From positions 1 to 42,547 of the forward strand of contig DATEDP010000061.1 in assembly GCA_035281585.1 (NCBI GenBank): a stretch of 42,547 nucleotides of DNA, given 5' to 3'. A model generated the notes under the pieces. It was given only the letters and a program-made list of their open reading frames with translations. It did not search any database and was not told the origin of the DNA. Origin of the DNA: a bacterium. GTDB lineage: Bacteria; UBA10199; DSSB01. Below, piece by piece: positions 32,921 to 40,707 of the stretch. The number at the start of each line of letters is the position of its first letter. The first letter of the stretch is position 1. The position numbers were made by a program, and so were the translations under genes.

Positions 32921-35275
32921 ATGCGCCGACGCGTTTGGGCGACCGCTACCTTAGCGGTTTTTTTCGTCTGGGCACACCACTCACCGGCACACAGCGCCAC
33001 AATCCAAGTCATTTTCTCCGGCGACAACGCCATCGACGGCGCCGACGGGACCTGCTCCCTCGCCGAAGCCATCATTTCGGCGAACGAGGACGACAACACC
33101 GCCGAGCCGACTTGCACCGCCGGCAGCGGAGCCGACTTGATCGAGCTGATCGACGGCACCACCGGCGTGGACTCCGCTTGCTCGAGCTGCGGCGAGGGCT
33201 TGGCCTTTCCCACCATCAGCACCGAAATCACGATCCGCGGCAGCAATGCCTTCGGAAAGTCGACGATCCAACGGGCCTTCGACGGCGAGGAAGTGCACTT
33301 TTTCTTCGTCAACGCCGACGGCGACTTGACCGTCGAAAACTTGCATTTCCAAGGGGGGAAACGGACCGATGAAAGAGGCGGAGCCATTATGGCCTTCGGC
33401 CCCCTCACGGTCCGCGACAGCCTCTTCACCGAAAATCAAGGCGCCTTCCTCGGCGGCGGCGCCTTGAGTGGGCTCGAAGAGACTGTGGTCGAGAACTGTG
33501 TCTTCGAAGGCAACTCGGCGATCGATGTGCCGGCGGCCGACGGCGGCGCCATCCTGGCCCAGGGCCCCTTGACGGTCCGCAACAGCCAGTTCATCAATAA
33601 CCGCTCCTTTGATGGCGAAAGCACCCAAGGCCATGGCGGCGCCATCGCCAACCAGCAATTCGATCCGATCGAAATCGAATCGTCCTACTTCACCGGTAAC
33701 CATGCCACTAACGGCGGCGCCATCGCGGTCATCGGACCGGCTACCCTCACCGTCAGCGACTCGAACTTTAACCGCAACATCGCCGGCGAGCTCGGCGGAG
33801 CCATTTATAACGAGTCCGAAGAGGACAACCGGGTCACCCGCTCTTTTTTCGACGACAACGAAGCGGTCAACGGCGGCGCCATTCATAACGCCGACTCGGC
33901 GATATTGACCGCCAACACCAGCGTCTTCACCGGCAACCTCGCCACCCAAAACGGCGGCGGCGTCCATAACCTCGGGACTTTCACCTCCGAAAGCAGCCAT
34001 TACATCGACAACTCCGCCGCCCTCCAAGGCGGCGCCCTCCTGCATCAGGGCTTGGCGCTGAGCCTCGTCGGCGGGCAAATCCGCGGCAACCAAGCGGTCG
34101 AGGGGGCCGGTCTCTTCAACGACGGCGAATCGGTCAGCCTGGAAAATTCCTCGATTTTCGAGAACAGCGGCATTCGTGGCGGCGGCATTTACGCCTTGAG
34201 CGATCTCGATTTGAACAACGCGGCGGTTTACTCCAATTTGGCGCTGGGCGAAGGCGCCGGAATCTACGTCAACGACTCCACCGTCGGGGCGACCAGCGTC
34301 ACCTTCGCCGACAACCTGGCCGAGGACGGCGGCGCGGCCTTCGTCGAAGGCGGAACCCTGTCTTTGCTCAACGTGACCGTCTCGCTCAACTCGGCCAATG
34401 AGCTCGCCGGCGGCATCTTGAACGACGGCGGCACCGTCGAGCTCGAAAACACCATCCTCGCCGGCAATCTGGCGCCGGAAGGGCCGAATTGCGGCGGCGA
34501 CAGCCTCACTTCCAACGGCTTCACTTTGCTGGGCGACGCCAGCGGCTGCACTCTGAGCGCCGGAACCGGCGACTTGGCGGGCGATCCCGGGCTCGGCTCC
34601 TTCAATTCGCTGAGCGCTCCGGGCAAGGCCCATATTCCGCTGGTGGCCGGCAGCCAAGCTCTGGACGCGATCGAGGGCGACCTTTGCCCCGAAACCGACC
34701 AGCTGGGCCAAAGCCGCAAGGGAAATTGCGATATCGGCGCCGTCGAGGGACCGGCGGCCGCGACGCCTTCGCCTTCGCCGACTCCCGCCGCCTGCGGCAA
34801 CGGGATCTTTGAGATCGGCGAGCAGTGCGACGACGGCAATACCGCCAGTCAAGACGGCTGCTCGGCCACCTGCCGGACCGAGAGCGGCTTTCAATGCGCC
34901 GGCGAGCCGACCGTCTGCACTCCGATCCTGCCACCGCCGCCGGCGGCCGCCGATTCGGACGGCGACGGCCTGCCCGATTCAGTCGAGGAGGAGATCGGCA
35001 CCGATCCCCATTCCGCCGACACCGACGGCGATGGACTCAGCGACTTCATCGAGACGGTCGGCGGCACCGCCTTCGAGGACGACGACTTGGACGGCCTGAT
35101 CAATGCGGTCGACAACGACAGCGACAATGACGGCATCCCCGACAATGAAGAAGTCGAGGGCGACGGCGGCTGCTCTCTGAACCGAGGCGGCGCTTCGGCC
35201 GGGTCGGCTTCGGGCTTCACCGCGCTGATGGCGATGCTGGGCTTACTTCTTGGGGTTCGTCAAAGGCGGAGCTAA
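32921..35275 (+). CDS. Right-handed beta-helix surface protein with DUF4215, TSP3 repeats and Cys C-terminal tail
   Basis: 784 residues. Signal peptide about 1-26. An N-terminal CSLREA-type motif (GTCSLAEAIISANEDD) leads into a long parallel beta-helix (about 90-570) whose turns repeat GGAI and N-S-x-F patterns (RGGAIMAFGPLTVRDSLFTE, NGGAIAVIGPATLTVSDSNF). A choice-of-anchor-Q-like closing motif (GNCDIGAVEG) follows. Next come a short PSP linker, a DUF4215 Cys-rich module (CGNGIFEIGEQCDDGNTASQ), TSP3 calcium repeats (DSDGDGLPDSVEEEIGTDPH), and a tail with CSL at 751-753, a hydrophobic span and VRQRRS. Likely a cell-surface adhesin or polysaccharide-binding protein; no lyase catalytic residues can be assigned. 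The last 11 codons overlap the convergent gene at 35243. Confidence 0.9.
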   Translation: MRRRVWATATLAVFFVWAHHSPAHSATIQVIFSGDNAIDGADGTCSLAEAIISANEDDNTAEPTCTAGSGADLIELIDGTTGVDSACSSCGEGLAFPTISTEITIRGSNAFGKSTIQRAFDGEEVHFFFVNADGDLTVENLHFQGGKRTDERGGAIMAFGPLTVRDSLFTENQGAFLGGGALSGLEETVVENCVFEGNSAIDVPAADGGAILAQGPLTVRNSQFINNRSFDGESTQGHGGAIANQQFDPIEIESSYFTGNHATNGGAIAVIGPATLTVSDSNFNRNIAGELGGAIYNESEEDNRVTRSFFDDNEAVNGGAIHNADSAILTANTSVFTGNLATQNGGGVHNLGTFTSESSHYIDNSAALQGGALLHQGLALSLVGGQIRGNQAVEGAGLFNDGESVSLENSSIFENSGIRGGGIYALSDLDLNNAAVYSNLALGEGAGIYVNDSTVGATSVTFADNLAEDGGAAFVEGGTLSLLNVTVSLNSANELAGGILNDGGTVELENTILAGNLAPEGPNCGGDSLTSNGFTLLGDASGCTLSAGTGDLAGDPGLGSFNSLSAPGKAHIPLVAGSQALDAIEGDLCPETDQLGQSRKGNCDIGAVEGPAAATPSPSPTPAACGNGIFEIGEQCDDGNTASQDGCSATCRTESGFQCAGEPTVCTPILPPPPAAADSDGDGLPDSVEEEIGTDPHSADTDGDGLSDFIETVGGTAFEDDDLDGLINAVDNDSDNDGIPDNEEVEGDGGCSLNRGGASAGSASGFTALMAMLGLLLGVRQRRS

Positions 35276-36706
35276 AGTCGCGGCTTCGGCCGGCCCGCTC
35301 GAGGGCAGGCTGCGCCGGGCCCTGACCTTCGGGGTGACCGGCTGAGACAAATCGCGCTCGGACAAGCGAAGGATCCGGGCGATGTCAGGCCGGCGCAGGA
35401 AGCTTTCGCGCTGCCCCGGCTCCAGCCCTTGGGAGATTCGGTCAAGGACGGCTTTGGCTTTGCGAAGAAAAGTCTCGGCCGACTTGCTTTCCTTCAAGCG
35501 GCGGGCTGCCAGGCTCAAGTGGAACCAGAAAGTCAGCCAATCCTCGACCCGGCCGATCTCGGCCGAATCCTGCGAGAGCAGGTCCAGGTCCTTGGGATCC
35601 CATTTCCCCAAAAAAGTTCCGAGCGAAAGCCGGCGAAGCTTGACCGAATGATCCAGCGCCGGAAAATCTTTCAACTCTTCCCATGAGGAGAGCTGATCGA
35701 GCAGGGCTTGGGCCTCCTTCAAAAGATAATGTTCCATCAGCGGCGCGCTGATCGAAAGCAGGACCTCCAGCTTGCCGGCGAGGTCGCCTTGGATTTCAAA
35801 TCCTCGGGCCGCTTCCTCAAAGATCCGAAAAGCCGGGGCCAAGCGCCCCTGAATGACCTCGAGCTTGCCCGAAAGAAGCTGCTGGTACGGCGCCAGGGAA
35901 GCGAACTCCTCGCGGGCCGACATGTCCCCGACTTCCTGCAACGCGGCATCGGCCTCCCGCATCATGCCCATGCCGATGTAGACCTGGGCCAAGTGCAGGA
36001 GGATCACGTTGCGCTCGAGGCCGGAGCCGAAATCGGGGATCCGAGCCCGAACCTTTTGCAGCTCGTTCAAGGCCTCGGCGTAGCGGCCCTGTTCGACCAG
36101 GGCGGCAGCCAAGCTTTGGACCGCACGAAGCCAAGCCGCCGGGTTGGTCTCGCCGTTCAAGCGAGCCAGAGCCTCGCGGTAAGGTTGCTCGGCGGCGGCG
36201 AAGCGGCCGAGATGGCATTCGAGGTTGGCGAGCTGGAGATAAGTCGAAGCTTCCTGTCCCGGCTCGGCGGCGAAATCCAAGGCCCGGCGGTAGTAGCGGG
36301 CGGCGCCGGCAAAGTTCCCCGCGGCGGCCGAAATTTCGCCGGCCCGCATGTTCCAGCGGAAGGCCTCGGCGCGCAATCCGGCCGGACCGGCATGCTCGGC
36401 GAGAAGGCCGGCGAAAGAATCGGAGTCGCCCTGGGCGGCGATGAAATCGTAGAGCCGCCGGTGCAAGTCACGCCGCTCCTCGGCGCCCATCGCCGCCACC
36501 TCGGCTTCGGCGGCGGCCGGATCCTTCCACTTCCAGTAGGGCGAATCTTGGCCACTGAGCTCGACCAGCCCGGCCGAAACCAGCTCATCCAGCGCCGGCC
36601 GCAGATCTTCGGCCGGGGTTTGAAGGACCTTCGCCAAAAACGGGCCGCTCATCCAACCCGGGTGGGCGGCCAAAGCTTGGCGCAGTGCATGAGGGGAAGG
36701 ATTCAT
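35243..36706 (-). CDS. Orphan winged-helix-like/TPR protein
   Basis: 487 residues from ATG 36706 (a TTG at 36712 is an alternative). No signal peptide. Residues about 1-65 (HPGWMSGPFLAKVLQTPAED, ELVSAGLVELSG) look like a winged helix; about 75-430 are TPR-type helices (AARYYRRALDFAAEPGQEAS, LAAALVEQGRYAEALNELQK). The ending EPGQRESFLRRPDIARIL resembles the close of the TPR region in the large STAND/kinase regulators of Myxococcota, which also carry an ATPase and often a kinase; those parts are missing here. The C-terminus is Pro/Ala/Arg-rich. It sits 30 bp downstream of the helicase gene and is probably co-transcribed. Function unknown; a cytoplasmic scaffold or regulator is a guess. Confidence 0.8.
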   Translation of the reverse strand: MNPSPHALRQALAAHPGWMSGPFLAKVLQTPAEDLRPALDELVSAGLVELSGQDSPYWKWKDPAAAEAEVAAMGAEERRDLHRRLYDFIAAQGDSDSFAGLLAEHAGPAGLRAEAFRWNMRAGEISAAAGNFAGAARYYRRALDFAAEPGQEASTYLQLANLECHLGRFAAAEQPYREALARLNGETNPAAWLRAVQSLAAALVEQGRYAEALNELQKVRARIPDFGSGLERNVILLHLAQVYIGMGMMREADAALQEVGDMSAREEFASLAPYQQLLSGKLEVIQGRLAPAFRIFEEAARGFEIQGDLAGKLEVLLSISAPLMEHYLLKEAQALLDQLSSWEELKDFPALDHSVKLRRLSLGTFLGKWDPKDLDLLSQDSAEIGRVEDWLTFWFHLSLAARRLKESKSAETFLRKAKAVLDRISQGLEPGQRESFLRRPDIARILRLSERDLSQPVTPKVRARRSLPSSGPAEAATLAPPLTNPKK

Positions 36707-36736
36707 TTCCAAGCGAGTTTAGCCCTTTTGCCCATT

Positions 36737-38950
36737 CTAGCCAAGGATGGTGAGATTGGAGAATTTGGCCAGCAGTTTCTTGCGGTCGCCGCTTTGGAAG
36801 GAGACGGTGATCTTGCGATCGTCGGCGCCGCCCTCGCAGGCTTGGATGGTTCCGAGGCCGAAGACCGGGTGCTTGACCCGAGCCCCGACCTTGTAGGGAT
36901 TGGAGGGGTCTTCGCGCGGAGCCGGGGCCGCCGGCCGGGAAACGAAGCCGCGGCGGCTGCGAAAATCGTCGTCGAAATCCTCGTCCTCGTTGGGATCCCA
37001 ACGGTCCGACGGCGGCGGAGCGATCCGCTCGACCAGCTCGGAGGGGACGTTTTCCAAGAAACGCGAAGGCAGGTTGAATTGCTCGTTGCCGAAAACCCGG
37101 CGCCGCTCGGCATGGCAGAGGAAGAGCCGCCGCCGGGCCCGGGTCATCCCGACGTAGGTCAGGCGCCGCTCCTCGTCCATCTCCTCCGGCGTGTCAAGCG
37201 AGCGGACGTGCGGCAGAAGCCCCTCCTCCATGCCGACGAAGAAGACCACGTCGAACTCGAGGCCTTTCGCCAAATGGAGGGTCATCAAGGGCAAGGCCTG
37301 GCTCTTGTCATCGAGCCGATCGATGTCGCTGATCAGCGAAACCTGATCGAGAAATCCGGCCAGGCTCGGCTCGGGTTGGGAAGCCTCGTAATCGGCGACG
37401 ACGTTGACCAATTCCTCGAGGTTCTCGATTCGGCCCTCGGCCTCTAGGGTGTCCTCGCGTCGCAGCTCTTCGAGATAGCCGGTGCGCTCGAGCAGCGATT
37501 GAACGAAGTGAGAGAGCTTTCCCTTTGTGGCCGCCGTTTGGCCATTCTCGAGCAAGACCTTCAAGTTTTGGAGAAGCTGGTGAAACTCGGCGATCTTTTT
37601 GGCGGTGGCACCGGCGACCCCGGCCTCGGCGGCTCGCGGCAAGGCCTCGAGCAGGGTGATGCCCTGCTGGGCCGCGAAGGCTTCGAGCTTCTCCAAAGTC
37701 ACCTTGCCGATGCCCCGGCCCGGAACATTAATGATACGCCGGAGGTGGAGGCCGTCGGCCGGGTTGGCCAAGACCCAAAGATAGCTCAGGATGTCCTTGA
37801 TCTCGGTCCGGTCGTAGAAGCGGACGCCGCCGTAAATGACGTAGGGCAAATTGCGCCGCCGAAGCTCGTCTTCGAAGACTCGGGATTGGGCATTGGTCCG
37901 GTAAAAAATCGCGAAATCGGAAAGCTTCCGGCCCTCGGCCGCCCGGAGCTTCTCGATCTGGCCGACGACGAAGGCCGCCTCGTCCTTGTCGGTCCGGCCG
38001 GTAAATTGGACGATCCTTTCGCCCTCCTCGTTCTCGGTCCAAAGGGTCTTGGCCTTGCGGGCCGCGATGTGGCGGACCACCTCGCCGGCGGCCTTGAGGA
38101 TGTTCTTGGTCGAACGGTAATTCTGCTCGAGCTTGATCACCGTCGAGTTGGGAAAGTCCTTCTCGAAGTCGAGGATATTGCGGACGTCGGCCCCCCGCCA
38201 GCGGTAGATCGATTGGTCGTCGTCGCCGACCACGCAGAGATTGCGTCGCTCGCCGGCCAAGAGCTTGATGAGCCGGTACTGGGCATGGTTGGTGTCCTGG
38301 TACTCGTCGACCATTAGGTAATGCAGCCGCTGCTGGTAGGCCCGCAAGACCTCGGGATGACGTTCGAAGAGCCGGACCGGCAGGAGCAGGAGGTCGCCGA
38401 AATCGACGGCGTTGTTGTCCTTCAACTTCTTGGCGTAGAGCTTGTAAACCTTGGCCACCTGCTCGTTGAAGAAATCGTCGGAAGGATAATCGTCGGGCTC
38501 GATCAGCTCGTTCTTGGCGGCGTCGATCCGGGTCTCGACCGCCCGGGGCGCGAAAATCTTGGGGTTGAGCTGAAGCTCCTCGAGACAGTCCTTGATCAGG
38601 CTCATTTGGTCGGAATCGTCGTAGATGACGAAAGTCTCGCCGTAGTCCAGGCGCTGGGCGTGCTGGCGAAGGATTCGCACGCCGGCCGAGTGGAAGGTCG
38701 AGATCCAGGTGTCGTCGGCTCTTTGTCCGAGCAAGCCGCCCACCCGCTCCTTCATCTCGCCGGCGGCCTTGTTGGTGAAGGTCACCGCGAAAATGTTCCA
38801 GGGGCTGATCCGTTTTTCGCGGATCAAATGGGCGATCCGATGGACCAAGACCCGGGTTTTGCCGCTGCCGGCGCCGGCGAAAAGCAGGAGCGGCCCTTCG
38901 GTGCAGAGGACGGCCTCGCGCTGTTCGGGATTCAAATGGTCAAGATTCAT
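36737..38950 (-). CDS. pcrA: UvrD/PcrA-type superfamily 1 DNA helicase
   Basis: 737 residues, normal for UvrD/PcrA. Walker A LLFAGAGSGKTRVLVHRIAH at 21-40; motif Ia VTFTNKAAGEMKERV; motif II VDEYQDTNHAQY; motif III VGDDDQSIYRWRGAD; motif IV EQNYRSTKNIL; motif V MTLHLAKGLEFDVVFFVGME; motif VI LTYVGMTRARRRLFL. The C-terminus carries the Tudor-like domain of this family (GARVKHPVFGLGTIQACEGG). A 3'-5' helicase for nucleotide-excision and replication repair. Its ATG overlaps the ClC gene stop by 4 bp. Confidence 0.94.
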   Translation of the reverse strand: MNLDHLNPEQREAVLCTEGPLLLFAGAGSGKTRVLVHRIAHLIREKRISPWNIFAVTFTNKAAGEMKERVGGLLGQRADDTWISTFHSAGVRILRQHAQRLDYGETFVIYDDSDQMSLIKDCLEELQLNPKIFAPRAVETRIDAAKNELIEPDDYPSDDFFNEQVAKVYKLYAKKLKDNNAVDFGDLLLLPVRLFERHPEVLRAYQQRLHYLMVDEYQDTNHAQYRLIKLLAGERRNLCVVGDDDQSIYRWRGADVRNILDFEKDFPNSTVIKLEQNYRSTKNILKAAGEVVRHIAARKAKTLWTENEEGERIVQFTGRTDKDEAAFVVGQIEKLRAAEGRKLSDFAIFYRTNAQSRVFEDELRRRNLPYVIYGGVRFYDRTEIKDILSYLWVLANPADGLHLRRIINVPGRGIGKVTLEKLEAFAAQQGITLLEALPRAAEAGVAGATAKKIAEFHQLLQNLKVLLENGQTAATKGKLSHFVQSLLERTGYLEELRREDTLEAEGRIENLEELVNVVADYEASQPEPSLAGFLDQVSLISDIDRLDDKSQALPLMTLHLAKGLEFDVVFFVGMEEGLLPHVRSLDTPEEMDEERRLTYVGMTRARRRLFLCHAERRRVFGNEQFNLPSRFLENVPSELVERIAPPPSDRWDPNEDEDFDDDFRSRRGFVSRPAAPAPREDPSNPYKVGARVKHPVFGLGTIQACEGGADDRKITVSFQSGDRKKLLAKFSNLTILG

Positions 38951-40707
38951 CCGTTCCTCGACTCCTCGATCATTTCCTTAACCTCCCGGTTATAGCAGGA
39001 CAGGATATCCCTTCGCGAGACCAGGCCGATCACCTTCCGGGAACGTGCCGATTCGAGCACCGGGAGGTATTCGATATTTCGATCCCCGATCTTGAGCAAG
39101 GCTTCTTCGAGAGTATCGTCGGGCAAAGCGGTGCTGACCGAAGTGGTCATCAGCTCCCCCACGACCACAACATCGGCCACCTCGGGTTCGGCAACAGCTT
39201 CCTGAAAATCTTGCAGCGAGACGATGCCTTCGAGCTCGTCCCGCTCGTTCAAGACCGGAAAGGCGTATTGCCTCGAATTGGAAAGGAGGTCCAAGACTTC
39301 GCGCAGCTTGGTCCGCGGCGTGACCCGGTGGAACTCCCGCTTCACGATGTCCTTCACCCGCATCCGTCGCAATACGTTGCGCTTCTCGCCGTAGAAGATT
39401 CCCTTCTTGAGCAGAGGCCGGGTGAAAACCGAGCCCTTCATCACCACCTGGACCAAAATCGTGGTGACGGCGCAGGCTATCATCAAGGGTAGGATGATCG
39501 TGTATTTCCCGGTCAGCTCGAAAATCAAGACCACCGAGGTTAGGGGCGCGCCGGTAACGCCCGCCATGACCGCCCCCATGCCGACCAAGGCATAGCTGCC
39601 GGCGGTGGCGGTAACGTTGGGGAAAATCCGGTGGATAATGTTGCCGAAGCCGTCGCCGAGCATGGCCCCGATGAAAAGACAGGGCGCGAAGACGCCGCCG
39701 GTGCCGCCAGCCCCGAGAGTGACCGCGGTCGTCAGCATTTTAAGGAGGCCCAGAGCAACGATCAAATACCAGACATATTGACCTTCCAGAACGTCGTTCA
39801 CCGTCGTGTAATTGCTGAAGCCGTGGAGCTGAGGCAAGGCCAGCCCGATGACGGCCATGACCAGGCCGCCGATCATGGCTTTCAGATACCCCGGCAGTTT
39901 CAGCCCCTCGAACGCTTGCTCGACCCACTCCAGCGAGCGGATGAAAAGAATACAGGCGGCCCCGAGCAGCAAGGCCAGCCCGAGATAGATCGGGATTTCC
40001 CAGCCGCTGTGGAAATGGAAATTAGTCTCGCCGCTGGTCAAGGCGGTGAGGCCGGTTACCTCGCGGAGCAGTGAATTGGAAATGACGGTTGCAATCACCG
40101 AGGAGATGACGATCGGGGTGAAATGGCGGATGGCAACGTCGCCGTGGAGGATCTCGAGCGCGAAGAGCGCGCCAGCGATCGGCGCATTGAAGGTCGCGGC
40201 GATGCCGCCGGCGGCCCCGCAGCTGATCATGGTCTTGGCCAGGTCACCTTTCTTTTTGAACAATCCGCTGATGGCCGAGCCGACTGTAGCCCCGATGTGG
40301 GCGATGGGGCCCTCCCGTCCGGTCGAGCCGCCGCTGCCGATGGTGATCGCCGAGGTCAGTGAGCGGAGGAGTATGACCCGCCGGGGGAGAGGCTTGCCGG
40401 CCTGCATCGCCTCCATGACATCGGGTACCCCATGGGACGCGCCTTCCTTCTTCAGGAAGAACTTGCTGATCAGAGCGACCAGCAGCATGCCCAGAACCGG
40501 CATCAGCAGCCTGCGCCACCAGTGAGCTGCTTCGGCGACGAGCAGCGGATTCTCGCCAACCCCGAAGAAAAGGCCCTGCATCGCCGAGATCAACCAGCGA
40601 TACACCACCGCCGCGAAACCCGAGAGAACGCCGATCAGCAGTCCGATCAAAATGAGCTGGGTGGCTTGGTCGTCGCGGAATCTTTTTAGCAAACCGGGCA
40701 CCGACAT
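38947..40707 (-). CDS. ClC-family anion transporter with C-terminal CBS pair
   Basis: 586 residues from ATG 40707, which overlaps the glmS stop (TGATG); a GTG one codon earlier is equally possible. The ClC membrane domain spans about 1-430. Anion-path motifs: ASHGVPDVMEAM in place of the usual GSGIP; GSGGSTGREGPIAHIGA with the gating Glu (about 132); FNAPIAGALFALEILHGDVA; GAGGTGGVFAPCLFIGAMLG. The CBS pair (about 450-580, MRVKDIVKREFHRVTPRTKL; VGELMTTSVSTALPDDTLEE) is cytoplasmic. The position equivalent to the E. coli ClC-ec1 proton glutamate (Glu203) appears to be Ile (about 186). Moves chloride or another anion; exchanger or channel is not settled. Confidence 0.92.
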   Translation of the reverse strand: MSVPGLLKRFRDDQATQLILIGLLIGVLSGFAAVVYRWLISAMQGLFFGVGENPLLVAEAAHWWRRLLMPVLGMLLVALISKFFLKKEGASHGVPDVMEAMQAGKPLPRRVILLRSLTSAITIGSGGSTGREGPIAHIGATVGSAISGLFKKKGDLAKTMISCGAAGGIAATFNAPIAGALFALEILHGDVAIRHFTPIVISSVIATVISNSLLREVTGLTALTSGETNFHFHSGWEIPIYLGLALLLGAACILFIRSLEWVEQAFEGLKLPGYLKAMIGGLVMAVIGLALPQLHGFSNYTTVNDVLEGQYVWYLIVALGLLKMLTTAVTLGAGGTGGVFAPCLFIGAMLGDGFGNIIHRIFPNVTATAGSYALVGMGAVMAGVTGAPLTSVVLIFELTGKYTIILPLMIACAVTTILVQVVMKGSVFTRPLLKKGIFYGEKRNVLRRMRVKDIVKREFHRVTPRTKLREVLDLLSNSRQYAFPVLNERDELEGIVSLQDFQEAVAEPEVADVVVVGELMTTSVSTALPDDTLEEALLKIGDRNIEYLPVLESARSRKVIGLVSRRDILSCYNREVKEMIEESRNG

